From contig CM045733.1 in NCBI GenBank assembly GCA_024760905.1, positions 21,341,001 through 21,405,000 of the forward strand: a DNA stretch of 64,000 bases, read 5' to 3'. The translations under genes and the position numbers were made by a program. The notes beneath the pieces are model-generated. The model had not been told where the DNA came from. It saw only the letters and a list, made by a program, of their open reading frames with translations, and made no database searches. This document shows, one piece after another, positions 1 through 10,217 of the stretch. Positions within the stretch are counted from its first letter, which is position 1; every line of letters starts with the position of its first letter. The stretch is from Plotosus lineatus (Eukaryota; Chordata; Actinopteri; Siluriformes; Plotosidae).

Positions 1-152
1 CCTGCCACAAAATTGGGGCACATGCAATATTGAAGGATCTGGTGAAGCCAACATGTATTTTAATTTAAGTGGCCTCAAGTGGCAACAAGGTCACCTCACA
101 GAACAAGGTTTCTAACTTCTATCTTCCTGTGGATTGTGGACCTCAGATTATG
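1..152. other. Unassigned sequence before the Tc1 element
   Basis: No open frame, repeat or motif is recognised here. If the troponin I gene extends upstream of the window, this is intronic. Confidence 0.3.
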
Positions 153-1709
153 CAAACCAGATTCCACAAAAGTTGTGAGACTATACAAATTGTGAATAAA
201 AACTGAATGCAATGATGTGGAAGTGCCAAATTTCAATATTTTATTCTGAGTAGAACATAGATGACAGGTCAGAAGTTTAAACTGAGAAAATGTATCATTT
301 TAAAGGGAAAAATGTTGATTTTAAATTTCATGGTGTCAACAAATCTCAAAAAAGTAGGAACAAGGCATTTTCACCACTGTGAGGCATCCCTTCTTCTTCT
401 TACAACAGTCTGAAAACGTCTGGGGACCGAGGAGGCAAGTTTCTTAAGTTTAGATATAGGAATGCTGTCCCATTCTTTTTCTAATACAGGCTCCAAATAA
501 CTTTTCAACTGTCTTGGGCATTTTTTGTTGCACCTTCTTCTTTACGATGCACCAAATGTTCTCTATAGATGAAAGATCTGGACTGCTTTTCCTGCACAGC
601 CATGATGTTGTAATTAATGCTGCATGTCATCTGGCATTATCATGTTGAAAAATGCAAGGTCTTCTCTGAAAGAGACGACGTCTGGATGAGAGCATATGTT
701 GTTCTAGAACCTGAATATACCTTTCTGCATTGACGGTGCCTTTCCATATGTGCAAGCTACCCATACCACACGCATTCATGCAACCCCATACCATCACAGA
801 TGCAGGCTTCTGAACTGAGTGCCGCAACAACTTGGGTTGTCCTTGACCTCTTTACTCCAGATGACATGGCGTCCCAGTTTTCCATAAAGAACTTTGAAAC
901 ATGATTCGTCTGACCACAGAACAGTTTTCCACTTTGCCACACTCCATTTTAAATGACCCCTGGCCCAGAGAAAATACCTGCGCTTCTGGGTCCTGTTTAG
1001 AAATGGCGTCTTCTTTGTACTGTAGAGTTTCAGCTGGCAACGGCGGATGGCACGGTGGATTGTGTTCGCCGACAATGGTTTCTGGAAGTATTGCTGAACC
1101 CATTCTGTGATTTCCCTTCCAGTAACATTCCTGTTTGTGGTGTAGTGCTGTTTATGGGCCCAAAGATCAGGGGCATCCAGTATGGGGTTTTTTTGGCCTT
1201 GACCCTTACGCAAAGAGATCGTTTCAGATTCTCTGAATCTTGGGATGATGTTATGCACTGTAGATGATGATAACTTCAAACTCTTTGCAATTTTTCTCTG
1301 GGAAACACCTTTCTGATATTGCTCCACTATCTTTCTGTGTAACATTGGGGGAATTGGTGATCCTCTACCCATCTTTGGTTCTGAGAGACACTGCCACTCT
1401 GAGAAGCTCTTTTTAGACACAGTCATGTTGCCAATGGACCTCATTAGTGGTAATTGGTCTTCCAGCTGTTGGTTATAAGTGCAATTGACTTCTCCAGCCT
1501 GTTATTGCTACCTGTCCAAACTTTTTTGAGATTCGTTTACACCATGAAATTTAAAATCAACCCCCCCCCCCCAAAGTGATAAATTTTCTCTATTTAAACT
1601 ATTGACCTGTAACATGTGTTCTATCCGGAATAAAATATTGAAATTTGTCACTTCCACAGTTTTTATTCTCAATTTGTATAGTCTCCCAACTTTTGTGGAA
1701 TCCAGTTTG
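153..1709 (-). mobile_element. Tc1-like DNA transposon, about 1.56 kb, with long inverted ends
   Basis: The left end (about 153-354) and the right end (about 1521-1709) are inverted copies of one another with scattered differences and one small indel, giving long terminal inverted repeats of about 190-200 bases. The outermost sequence reads CAAACCAGATTCC at the left and its near-complement at the right. TA follows the right end at 1710-1711; the left end is preceded by TG, probably a mutated TA of the duplicated target. The inside carries a broken transposase on the minus strand. Long inverted ends plus a DDE transposase and a length near 1.6 kb are typical of Tc1-like elements. It probably lies in a troponin I intron. 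Confidence 0.88.
449..1444 (-). pseudogene. Tc1-like transposase (DDE type), broken
   Basis: This would cut and paste the surrounding Tc1 element in the nucleus. On the minus strand the first frame (from 1444) has the two helix-turn-helix DNA-binding regions (for example SQRKIAKSLKLSSSTVHNI), then WSDESCF with the first catalytic Asp. The frame shifts near 830 and continues with MVWGCM and FQHDNAR, which has the second Asp. An in-frame TGA follows immediately, then the end of the catalytic domain with PDLSSIENIW (the third, Glu residue). The spacing between second Asp and Glu is about 25 residues instead of the usual 34, so roughly nine codons are deleted. One frameshift, one stop and a deletion in the catalytic core mean it is dead. 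Confidence 0.85.
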
Positions 1710-1712
1710 TAC

Positions 1713-1739
1713 ACTCTCTCTCTCTCTCTCGCTCTCTCT

Positions 1740-1778
<39 letters not shown>
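1713..1778. repeat. Compound (CT)n/(CA)n microsatellite
   Basis: CT dinucleotides pass directly into CA dinucleotides beside the right end of the Tc1 element. Open frames across it are artefacts of the repeat. Confidence 0.95.
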
Positions 1779-1964
1779 GCCCTGTCTATTTTGTATCCCT
1801 GTCCACATCAGGCTGGCAAGATTGAATCTACAAGATCAATTCTGATCTTGTGTTTGTAGTATAGACAGAAGAATTGGACTTGTGATCCTAGTATGTGCAA
1901 ATGCAATGCTAATGCAATCTAACAAAGCCTCAAAGTTCATTAATCTTTCTTTAGATGAAAGACA

Positions 1965-2262
1965 CTCTAAACAGCCACAGGCTGATGGTTAGAGAAGCAG
2001 CTTTGGGATCAAAAGGTCACTAGTTCGATTCCCAGACAAGCACGGAAAATGTGTGGCTGTGAGGGAGTAAGCTGCACCTTCCCTTCATCCACCATCATGG
2101 GTGAAGTGATTTCGAGCAAGGCTAACCTCCAACTGCTCTCCGGGTGCCTTCGATATGTGTGGCAGCCCACCTTTCCGAAAGTGTGGGCTCACTGTTTGTG
2201 TATGTTTGCTCACTTTGGATAGGTTAAATGCAGAGGCAATAATTTCCTTAAGGGATTAATAC
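1965..2262 (+). mobile_element. tRNA-headed SINE (SINE-D), degraded
   Basis: The 5' part has a tRNA-like RNA polymerase III promoter: a box A-like GCTGATGGTTAGAGAAGC and a box B-like AGTTCGATTCCC at normal spacing. The body continues to about 2262. It is the only copy of this head in the window. No target-site duplication was found. Confidence 0.55.
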
Positions 2263-2265
2263 ATT

Positions 2266-2400
2266 CATTCATTTTTTGAACCACTTAATTAGGGTCACGG
2301 AGAGATTGGTGCCCATCTCAGCCTACTCTGGGCGAGGGCAGAGTACACCCAGGACATAAAACCCTAATTAGGATTAAGTGGTTACAGAAAATGAATGGAT
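2266..2400. repeat. Foldback of SINE tail 2
   Basis: The segment starts with the inverted form of SINE tail 2 (CATTCATTTTTTGAACCACTT) and ends with the direct form (GGATTAAGTGGTTACAGAAAATGAATG), so the two ends can pair. It looks like two opposed tail fragments, not a full SINE. Confidence 0.6.
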
Positions 2401-2465
2401 GATGATAAACATTTACGCCACACTGATATCACGTTGTCAGAAAGAGTGTATGCTAATAATTAGTA

Positions 2466-2555
2466 GCAATATTTGATAACCCAGTTAGCTGCATAGGGGA
2501 GACAGCAATGACAACCATTGACAACCTTGAACCCCCAACCTTATGATCGGTAATC
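2466..2555 (-). mobile_element. Head-A SINE fragment
   Basis: A minus-strand fragment carries the head-A sequence with its box B complement (GAACCCCCAACCTTATGATC) and the GATAACCCAGTTAGCTGCA motif seen in every other head-A SINE here. The 3' part is missing. Confidence 0.65.
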
Positions 2556-2709
2556 CAGCACCTTGCCATTTGTGTTATATACTAGTAGTGTAAGCATACT
2601 TCTCGATTTTGAGGGATTACTGCATTACACAATGGACTTTTCTGATCACACAATAAACTTAACTATTCTGATTTCACAGTCATTAATATCTCTTAACTAT
2701 TCTTTGCAG

Positions 2710-2799
2710 GAACTTTGTAAAGATTTGCACAAGAAGATTGATATTGCTGATGAGGCTCGATATGACCTTTCAGTAAAAGTGACCAGAAATGATTCCGAG
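2710..2799 (+). CDS. tnni: Troponin I, internal coding exon (TnC/TnT-binding region)
   Basis: Troponin I is the inhibitory subunit of the thin-filament troponin complex in striated muscle; it blocks actomyosin until calcium binds troponin C. This 90-base exon, bounded by TTTGCAG and GTATAC, encodes 30 residues beginning ELCKDLHKKIDIADEARYDL, a conserved helix of the family that contacts troponin C and T. The exon is an exact number of codons, as in vertebrate troponin I genes from general knowledge of the family. Exons for the N-terminal part are not visible upstream and presumably precede the window. A frame running past the exon end into a T-rich stretch is intronic. The paralogue (slow or fast type) cannot be settled from this exon. 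Confidence 0.9.
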
Positions 2800-3234
2800 G
2801 TATACAGAGAATTATTTCTTTTTTTTTTTTTTTTTAAGATCTGCAATTATTTCCTGTGTACTGTACCATAGCAATTAAAACCATACTGTTATATGTCATG
2901 TTATACTCTTAGATTATACTGGTCTTTTGTACAGTGGTAAGGGAGGTAAGTTGGGCCTTTCATATCCACCAGCCAATCAGGCTAAAGCCTCCTCCTTGTT
3001 GGAATGCTAGTCCATCGCAGAGCACCTTGCCAGTATTCCAGTATTTTTTTTTACTGTTAGAACTGGACAGAACCTGGCCAGAAACACATAAAAGTAAGTA
3101 AATAAAACATGATGGGCATGCCAGCCCAAAGTTATTTAATTTTAAAATAATAGTGCATGTGTCAATGATTATAATTTTAAATAGCTGTTGAATAAACATT
3201 TCCAGTAAAATACAATGTAATTGAGAGTTGTTAT

Positions 3235-3352
3235 GCTCAGCAATGGCCTTGTGAGCTGTCCAGTGCGTACCCCGCCCAAAGTCAGCAGAGATAGATACCG
3301 GCCTTCCTGCGACCCTAATTAGGATTTAGCGGTTCAGAAAATGAATGAACGA
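3235..3352 (+). mobile_element. SINE tail-2 fragment
   Basis: It reads from CAATGGCCTTGTGAGCTGTCC to the terminal CCTAATTAGGATTTAGCGGTTCAG and an AATGAATGAACG end. This is the 3' half of a SINE-B or SINE-A2 copy, 5'-truncated as expected for retroposons. Confidence 0.7.
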
Positions 3353-3839
3353 ATGTGAGTCGTTATGTTATGTTAGTTCCAGTTATCAATTAGGTTATAG
3401 CAGTGTGAGAATATAAGATTATGGTAATGCAACAATATTACATACGTTTATATGTGTATCACCACAGTCTCTTATGCTTTGTGTCTGTTCTTTTAAAAAT
3501 ACTGTTTAAAATTAATAACTGTTCCAAATACTTTGCTTTATAGTAAATATTGTGTGTATATATACATATAATAATATATGTTAGGTCAAAACCTTATTTC
3601 TTTACAAATCAATGAATACATAAAGAATTTTATTTTTTTAATAGAAAAGAAACAATTGCGTAACTGCCCTTACAAAGCTAAAAATGGTGGTGATCGTAAA
3701 AGTAGAGTATTACAAAAAGAGTTTTCCAATGCAGCTAATGATTTTTCAGGAGAACATGGTTCAAACTTTTAAAAGATTATGACTATCGTTTTAGCAGAGC
3801 CCTCAAATGGAGCTCCATGGTCATGGAAAATGGTTTGAA

Positions 3840-4160
3840 TGGGTATCCCATGCCTTGTCCTGTGTTTTGTCTGGTGTCTGTGCATGCTCAACACATAAAA
3901 AATCAATAAAAATCTGTTGTGTTGTATTGGCTGTTATGTACCACTGGCTTACATAATGATGGGAAACAATGAAAATACTTATATCTATAATCAATAATGA
4001 AACTGAAACCAAAAAATATTAACACTCATACAGCATTACTCAGCTTTGTGCACAATAAGAACACACATACAATATAACTTAAACAGGCAGATGAACCTGC
4101 AGGTAAATAAATGTTTGTGGAGCAAGTACTGAAAGTAGGAGTTTGACGAAAACCTGAGCG
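3840..4160 (+). repeat. Unclassified dispersed repeat R2, copy 1
   Basis: Blocks such as CTGGTGTCTG, GGCTGTTATGTA and GCAGGTAAATAAATGTTTGTGGAGCAA recur in the same order and orientation at about 55775-56035. The two copies are diverged. No coding capacity, inverted ends or duplication was found. Confidence 0.65.
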
Positions 4161-4365
4161 AAAGACTATTGATGCCAATGAGAGTGGACATCAAAAGGGC
4201 AGTACACAGCAATTCCAGGTTCTGACACTGATCAAAAGACATTTACTGTGATTAAATCTGTATATTAATTAAACCATTACATTTTCACAATACACATTAA
4301 ATATAAAGTTTCTCCCTCACCACTGCCATGGCCTGGATCCTCACTCATTAATTGTTGAGATGTGC

Positions 4366-4415
4366 TTCAGTAACCCTAGTAGGATTAAGTGGCTCAGAAA
4401 ATGAGTGACTGAGTG
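4366..4415 (+). mobile_element. SINE tail-2 fragment
   Basis: A short piece matching only the last ~50 bases of tail 2 (CCCTAGTAGGATTAAGTGGC through AAAATGAGTGACTGAG). Confidence 0.55.
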
Positions 4416-4853
4416 AGAGGGTCTTCCCTCACCAACTCTTTTTTTCTGTTCCCTCTTATAGATAAAAAATACAGCATCCTCTGTCCTAAGGACGCTTCCA
4501 TAGCAAAAAATCTCAGACACTGGAAACTCCTTACATAAATCACATTACAGACATACATATTAACAGCTTTTGCATTTTGTTAAAACCCTTTTATACAGCT
4601 TTTCTTTATTTATCTATTTGTAGCCTTTTAAACTGACACTATTGACAGTGATGCTGTTATAGAAAATTAATCCACACCTCCTGACCAATCAGATTCGCTA
4701 TAGTGTAAGTGTTTTAATTAATGATTAATATGTCCTAAGGCTTAAATGTGGCAGCGGTGTTTGCTTAAGAAATTTTGATGAGTCCCTAATAATCTCTTAA
4801 ATTTTTTTTCCTTCACCCATTTGCACAAATAAAGTCAACATTCTTTGTGTCAG

Positions 4854-5024
4854 ATTCAATCACTGCAGCAGAAGGTCTACGAGCTGAAAGGGAAAATGAA
4901 CAGACCAAAACTGAAGAGAGTGAAGAAGTCAGCAGATGACAAGTTAGGAGCTCTGACAGACACCAAGCTCATGAAGGCAGACTTCAAAGCCAACCTGAAG
5001 ACTGTGAAGAAGGAGGAGGAAAAG
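4854..5024 (+). CDS. tnni: Troponin I, inhibitory-region exon
   Basis: This 171-base exon (57 codons), bounded by GTGTCAG and GTGATG, encodes the centre of troponin I. It opens IQSLQQKVYELKGKMNRPKL, which matches the family's coiled helix paired with troponin T, and runs into the inhibitory peptide (KRPxLKRV-like, here NRPKLKRVKKSADDKL) that binds actin-tropomyosin. It ends ADFKANLKTVKKEEEK, the second actin-binding region. The switch segment is unusual: families I know have SADAMLxALLG, whereas here the motif is SADDKLGALTDTKLMK, with the AM and LLG residues changed. The reading frame is clean, so this may be a diverged fish paralogue. Frames match the previous and next exons without adjustment. 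Confidence 0.92.
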
Positions 5025-5272
5025 GTGATGCTGATATCTTCAAGGCTTTGTTATATTAGTATAAGTTTGAAAGCTATTCATCGATCAAACCTTTAGTTGC
5101 TTTAGAGTCATATAGTCAGTCCTTGATTTTGACAAGTTCATGCAAATGTTCAAATTTGAAGTGTCATTAGGGATAATTGTACACTCAGAACATTCTATTT
5201 TTACTGCTCTCCTGGTGTTTCTGTCTGCCTATTTTACTTCAAGTGTTCTTTCTGTCTGCTCCATACAATCAG
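5025..5272 (+). other. Troponin I last intron
   Basis: A compact 248-base intron, GTGATG to a pyrimidine-rich acceptor ending ACAATCAG. No repeat insertion is seen. Confidence 0.85.
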
Positions 5273-5359
5273 AAAGAGGAGGTGACAGACTGGAGAAAGA
5301 ATGTGGAAGCCATGTCAGGAATGGAGGGCAGGAAGAAACTTTTCAATGCTGGACAGTGA
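5273..5359 (+). CDS. tnni: Troponin I, last coding exon
   Basis: It encodes the C-terminal mobile domain and the stop codon. The peptide KEEVTDWRKNVEAMSGMEGR continues to KKLFNAGQ and TGA; DWRKNVEAMSGMEGRKK is the strongly conserved troponin I C terminus that contacts actin and tropomyosin at low calcium. The acceptor AATCAG at 5267-5272 keeps phase with the preceding exon, which ends on a whole codon. The AMSGMEGRKKLF wording resembles slow or cardiac more than fast skeletal forms, from memory, so paralogue identity is a weak inference. Confidence 0.93.
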   Translation, partial: KEEVTDWRKNVEAMSGMEGRKKLFNAGQ

Positions 5360-5715
5360 ACCGACAACAACCTGCAGTGTTTTTACAAAGTTGCAGAAAA
5401 TCTATACATGTATTTAAATAATCAGAAATATCTCACATAAGGAATCCTGTATGGACTTATCCTGATGTGTTTTCTCGTGTGGTTAATGTGTCTGTTTGTG
5501 TGATTGTTGAATATGCCCCCAAAATGTAAGAGATTTGGTGTTTATGTCTTGTATGGAGTATTGATTGTAGATTTGATGTTAAATTATGGAGCGTATTATC
5601 AGGAGTGATGGCTTAGACATTAAAAACAATAATATTCCTATCAAACCAACTGTGTAAATATCTGATTCATATTCACTGTAATTATACTGAATAAATTGAC
5701 TCTGCTCCCTCAGCA
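5360..5715 (+). other. Troponin I 3' untranslated region
   Basis: The sequence from the stop codon to just past a canonical AATAAA. It is AT-rich, has no repeats, and is the expected length for a troponin I 3' UTR. The cleavage point about 15-25 bases beyond the signal is inferred. Confidence 0.7.
5690..5695 (+). terminator. Polyadenylation signal AATAAA
   Basis: A canonical hexamer about 330 bases after the troponin I stop codon, followed within 25 bases by a TGTGTGTTGCTTTG-like GU-rich element that suits cleavage-factor binding. Confidence 0.7.
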
Positions 5716-6107
5716 AATGTGTGTTGCTTTGATACTACCTGATTTTTTTTGTTTTGTTTTGTTTTGTTTTTTTAGCATAGTATGAAACGCACATGCATAA
5801 ATGCTATAGGAATGTGTGACATTCCGTGGTTAGAACTAATCAGGCTGTACAGCTTCAGGATCACGAGATCCTGACATTTCCTCTATGTCTGTGTGGGCTA
5901 TAATGTCTGAAAAGTGTGTGTAAATATGGATTAGTACTGTCCTGTTTTGGACTGGTTTCAAATCAAAGATGTAGTCCTGCATCACTCCCAGTATTTACAT
6001 ACAATGTGAGCCTGACCAAGATGAAGTGGTTACTGGAATATAAATGCAATAAATTAATTAAAATAAATGACAGTTTAGTATTTCAATTTTTTTTAAAAAA
6101 TGCACTC

Positions 6108-6111
<4 letters not shown>
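5716..6111. other. Intergenic sequence downstream of troponin I
   Basis: It contains a (TTTTG)n-like run near 5749-5772 and otherwise nothing recognisable. Confidence 0.5.
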
Positions 6112-6139
<28 letters not shown>

Positions 6140-6146
6140 CACACGC
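6110..6146. repeat. (TG)n/(CG)n microsatellite
   Basis: TG repeats pass into GCGCGC and CACACG, forming a short alternating purine-pyrimidine tract. Confidence 0.9.
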
Positions 6147-6170
6147 ATGAGAGAGAGAAAGCAAAAGAGT

Positions 6171-6520
6171 GTCTGTCTTCCTTTCGGCTTCTTCCCTTTT
6201 TTCGGGAGTCGCCACAGCGAATCATCTGATTCGCACGTTTGATTTGGCAGAGGTTTTTACGTCGGATGCCCTTCCTGTCACAACCCTTTTAGCAAGGGAC
6301 AGAAACACGCTGACGACTTTGCAGCTACTCTTTACAAAAGTCAGCAATGGTTCTTTTACATGCCTCTCACCATAGACAGTGACAGACATGGCCCGCCTTT
6401 GATAACCCAGTTAGCTGCACTGGGGGGGGACAGTGAAAACCTTGTGGAGAATGGGACTTGAACCCCCAACCTTTGGATCAGCGATCCAGCGCCCTATACC
6501 ACTAGACCACCACTGCCCTG
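6171..6520 (-). mobile_element. SINE-A (tRNA head A, RTE-type tail), full length
   Basis: Read on the minus strand it starts GGGCAGTGGTGGTCTAGTGG (head with box A), has box B GGTTCAAGTCCC about 40 bases later, then a central body with GTAAAAGAACCATTGCTGAC, then GGAAGGGCATCCGACGTAAA and the terminal GATTCGCTGTGGCGACTCCC ... AAGCCGAAAGGAAG. The tail matches the 3' end of the RTE LINE. A target-site duplication with core GCAAAAGAGT flanks it (6161-6170 and 6527-6536). Head plus body suggests RNA polymerase III transcription and LINE-driven insertion. Confidence 0.88.
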
Positions 6521-6789
6521 TAGAGAGCAAAAGAGTCCACTGGAAAAATAAAATTAAAGCACACTGTGAAATTATACATTTCTCAGGTTTTTCTATTTAT
6601 AGGTATGTGTTTCATAAACAGGGACACTTGTGTTTTATTCCACAAACTACTGACATTTTCCACAAATTCCACATTAAAATATTGTCACTTATAGCATTTC
6701 ATTTCCAGAAATCACTAAAGACAAAAAGGTGCAGTGTTTTCATACCTTGAAAAATGCATAGCAATAAAAAAAAGACGATGGTTGAATTT

Positions 6790-7560
6790 AGAATGAGTTC
6801 AGAAATTAATACTTGGTGGAATAGCTCTGACATATTAATCACAGCTTCTTGGCATGCTCTTCTCCGATCTTTCATGTTGCTCTTTGGTGACTTTATGCCA
6901 CTCCTGGTGTAGAAATTAAATCAGCTCAGCTTTGTTTGATGGCTTGTGATCATCCATTTTCATCTTTTTCCAATTCCAAAGGTTAAGGTCAGGAGGTTTG
7001 GATTGCAATTACAGGGTCTTGATCTGGTGGTTCTCCAGCCACACCTTGACTGACCTAGCGTTGTGGCATGGAGCCTGTTGGAATATACCATCCTCAAAAT
7101 TAGGGGACATTGTCAGAGCAGAAGAAAGCAACTTTTCTTTCAGGATAATATTTTACATACCTTGAGTCATGCATCCTTCAGATAAAATAAATTTCCCCAT
7201 TTCAGCCTTGCTGAAGCACCCCCACAACCATCACAGATCCCACATTAATAGCACAATAGGTGCAAGAGGTTGTGGTTTGCTAGCCTTTCCAGATTTCTGT
7301 CTGACCATTAGTTATTTAGTCTAACCAGATTAAGGGGAGAAAAAGATATAGGTTAGACTCCTCTGAGAAAGTCCAATGCCAGAGAAGACGTTTGGAAAAC
7401 TTCATCCTGGCTCTTCATTGGTTCTATTGCAGCTGCTATTTAGAATTCTTTCTGGAGGTCTCTTGGTGTCATTTTGTGGTTGTTGAGTGACATTTGAGGA
7501 AGTTACTGAACATCCTATTCTTGATCTTGATGAAGTATATTGATACCTTTAAAGACATTA
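6790..7560 (-). mobile_element. Degenerate Tc1-like transposon fragment
   Basis: On the minus strand short stretches align in order to a Tc1-like transposase, for example a GTGATGGTTGTGGGGGTGCT block (the VMVVGVLQQG-like VWG region) and CAAACCTCCTGACCTTAACC (PDLNP-like, near the catalytic Glu). There are too many indels for one frame. The end region, CAAGAAGCTGTGATTAATAT followed by TTCCACCAAGTATTAATTTC, matches the fragment at 9060-9420 in the opposite orientation, so both belong to one old family. No terminal repeats were delimited. Confidence 0.6.
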
Positions 7561-7637
7561 TTACACCACAAGTATATCATGTGAATTCTGGTAAATTGTG
7601 ATGTTAGGATGCTGTCACTCCCTCACTCTGCATCAGG

Positions 7638-8284
7638 GGTGTCCAATCTTATCCACAAAGGGCCGGTGTGGGTGCAGGTTTTTGCTTCAACCAAGCAGTA
7701 GTCACACCTTCCACCTGTTTCAATCACCAATCATGAAAAGGAAAAAAAGAAAAAAGAAAAAGAAAAAAAAACTAGATTTCACATTAGTGTTTCAAAGCTG
7801 AAGTGGAGCCATCTTGGTGAGATCACCTTTCTTTAAGATCTCAAAATGGAGAAGGTGAAAACTCAAAAACGTTACAGCTCGAAAGCCAGGAAATTTTACT
7901 GCTGATGGTTTGAATGCCTTCAGTTCATTCAACTTTACCAATAATTATACTGATAATTGTATTTAACTGGACTAAAAAAAAAGAGGCATTCCTAGCTGAA
8001 GTTTGACAAAAATGTTTTAAAATGAAATGTACATTGTGGATGCAATTTCCTTTATCACATATTTTATGCTACTTGAGTTTGACTTTCAACAGTAAAGTAG
8101 TATCACCAACATGTCTGCCATCCGGCTTCAAAGTTGAAACACTAATGTTCAATGTACTCGCTTTTCGCCCCCTTTTTTTTTTTTTTTGAGAACAGTGATT
8201 GAAACAGGTGTGGCTACTGCTTGGTTGAAGTGAAAACCTGCACCCACACCGGCCCTTTGCGGGTAAGATTGGACACCCCTACTC
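7638..8284. mobile_element. Non-autonomous element with ~90-base inverted ends (hAT-like MITE)
   Basis: The left end CAGGGGTGTCCAATCTTA ... GGGCCGGTGTGGGTGCAGG and the right end are inverted copies over about 90 bases. The terminal AGGGGTGTCC and the near-matching flanks ACTCTGCA and ACTCTACA (7 of 8) suit a hAT-type element with an 8-base duplication. The inside is AT-rich and non-coding, with A/T runs. Most of it is present again, inverted, at about 14344-14645. Confidence 0.75.
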
Positions 8285-8990
8285 TACAGTATATGCTCAC
8301 AAAGGTCCATTGACGGTGGAGTGGCTGATTGCCCAATGTCACAGGGTGCCCTCACTTCTGCATTCCTTCTGGTTCTCTCTCTTTTAATTATGCTGCCATA
8401 GCCAGTCATGCCGGATCATGCTGGAGTGCCTGCTTGCACTCAGCAATAATAAAATGTTCTATTTCCATTCCCCTACCTAACAACCTCTCTCTCTCTCTCT
8501 CTCTCTCTCTCGTTGTGTGTTTTTGCTGAGGTAGACATTCTTCTTCTCGGATGCCAGTGATCCTAATCCTCGTGATCCTTTTGCTTTCTGACAGTCCTGT
8601 GGTGTGACCTGTTGTGCTGATGCTGGCTGGCGTTTTCATCTTGGAAGCCCCTTGTTCCTGCTGATGAGGATCTATGTGGACCTAGAGGTGCACTCAGACT
8701 GTGAAGATGACTTTTCACTGCTGGTGATATAAACTCTTTTCCCAAAATTATTTAGGACTTACAGTTGTGGTATAACTGACCAGACTACATTTTGTACTGT
8801 AGTGAAGTTTGTCATATATGGTTTGTATCTTTATGGTTTCAACCAAATTATGATGGGTTTCCCTTTTGGGCCTGGTTCCTCTCAAAGTTTCTTCCTCACA
8901 TCAACTGAGGGAGTTTTTCCTTTGCATCAATATCAATTATAAAAAGTACTATACAAATAAAACTGAATAGAATTGAATTAATAGGTGAAC
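8285..8990 (-). repeat. Unclassified dispersed repeat R1, copy 1
   Basis: Read on the minus strand it includes AGTTTATATCACCAGCAGTG, GGGGCTTCCAAGATGAAAAC, AGCACAACAGGTCACACCAC, a (GA)n tract and TGGAAATAGAACATTTTATT. The same order occurs on the + strand at about 27805-28160, and part of it (inverted) at 14125-14340. On the + strand 8840-8990 holds a second common fish repeat module (GGCCTGGTTCCTCTCAAAG ... CTATACAAATAAAACTGAAT). Function unknown; frames here are small and unsupported. Confidence 0.65.
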
Positions 8991-9059
8991 CCCTTAAAAA
9001 ACTTTTAGTTTGTTATTTTAGTTGGTTCTTTGCTGTATTCTCCATTGTTAAACAAATCT

Positions 9060-9420
9060 TGTGTTAATGAGTTCCAGGCCTCTAAGGTGTTTGGTAGAAA
9101 ACTGAATTGAAATGAGCCTGTGGTCAGTGGAGAGTCATTGGAATGTGATCAGGTGGAAGATGAATGATAGCATATCATCAACCAAAGTTGGTTGAATGAT
9201 TGTGCCAGGAAGTGGCATGATGTCACCCAAGAGCAATGTGAAGGACTGCAGGAGAGCATGCCAAGATGCATGAACACTGTGATTACAATCTCAAGGTTGT
9301 TTCACCAAATACTGATTTCTAAATTCATCTGAATTTCAAACATTAGTATTGTGTAGTTTAAAATTGAAAATGAACTTGATTCTGAAGCCTTATTCACAGT
9401 CAGAAACCACAGGTTTTTTA
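9060..9420 (+). mobile_element. Degenerate Tc1-like transposon 3' fragment
   Basis: Contains GAGAGCATGCCAAGATGCAT, GTTTCACCAAATACTGATTT and ATTTCAAACATTAGTATTGT, matching in inverted orientation the end of the remnant at 6790-7100. Only the last part of the element is left, without a usable transposase frame. Confidence 0.6.

Positions 9421-9460
<40 letters not shown>
9421..9460. repeat. (ATT)n microsatellite
   Basis: About a dozen uninterrupted ATT units; the leucine-rich frame over it is an artefact. Confidence 0.95.
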
Positions 9461-9462
<2 letters not shown>

Positions 9463-9963
9463 ATGAGATGTGATGTTCTGCACATAAAGGCTTTACGTAA
9501 CAATATTTTCATGTGGAATTTTGATGAAATATTGCCAGTAGTTATGAACTAAAATAAAAGTGTTTACTAGTAAAACCAATACTGCTGAGAAAGATAATTT
9601 TACAGTGATTGCTTTCCCACAGCTGTATACAGTGATCAGCCATTATACTAACACACCATTGACTGATCTATAAGTAGAAAGCCCCCAACACAGCACTGCA
9701 CTGTGATCTGACACATTTCTACCATAGCCAGAGTTAATATTTTCAACAATTTCCACTACTGTAGGTTGTAGTAGTAGTTCTGTGTGACAATAAAAATAAC
9801 ATTTTTAATTTTTTTTTTTACTGAATGGTGGCACGGTCGATTAGTAATTAGCGCATTTGCTTCACAGCAAAAAGATCCTGGGTTCAAGTACAGCGGTCGG
9901 GGAGAGTATGTATGTGGAGTTTGCATGCTCGCACTATGCTTGTGTTGGTTTCTGACAACAGTA

Positions 9964-10130
9964 CAGACGCTCGGCGACTTATGTTCATCCGTTTTACGTT
10001 TTTTCGATTTTATGGGGTTTTTTTCCAAAAAAAAAAGGCAAATTTTGAGTTTAGACGTACCTACGTAGTACGCTGACCTAATGACGCAATAATAACGCTG
10101 CATTCATTGTTTAGAAAGACTGAGTGTGTA

Positions 10131-10217
<87 letters not shown>

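Larger units (their letters stand above)
2800..4853 (+). other. Troponin I intron
   Basis: This 2.05-kb interval joins two troponin I exons in frame. It starts with GTATAC and ends with a pyrimidine-rich stretch and GTGTCAG. Inside are two SINE tail fragments, a dispersed repeat at about 3840-4160, AT-rich simple sequence, and no other exon I can support. A 64-residue frame at 3578-3772 is unrecognised and probably chance. Confidence 0.85.

Noticed and set aside
6433..6520. tRNA gene candidates at SINE heads (also 13720-13800, 26740-26820, 54068-54150, 61990-62085).
   Set aside because: Box A and box B are present but the sequence does not fold as a full tRNA and each lies at the 5' end of a SINE.
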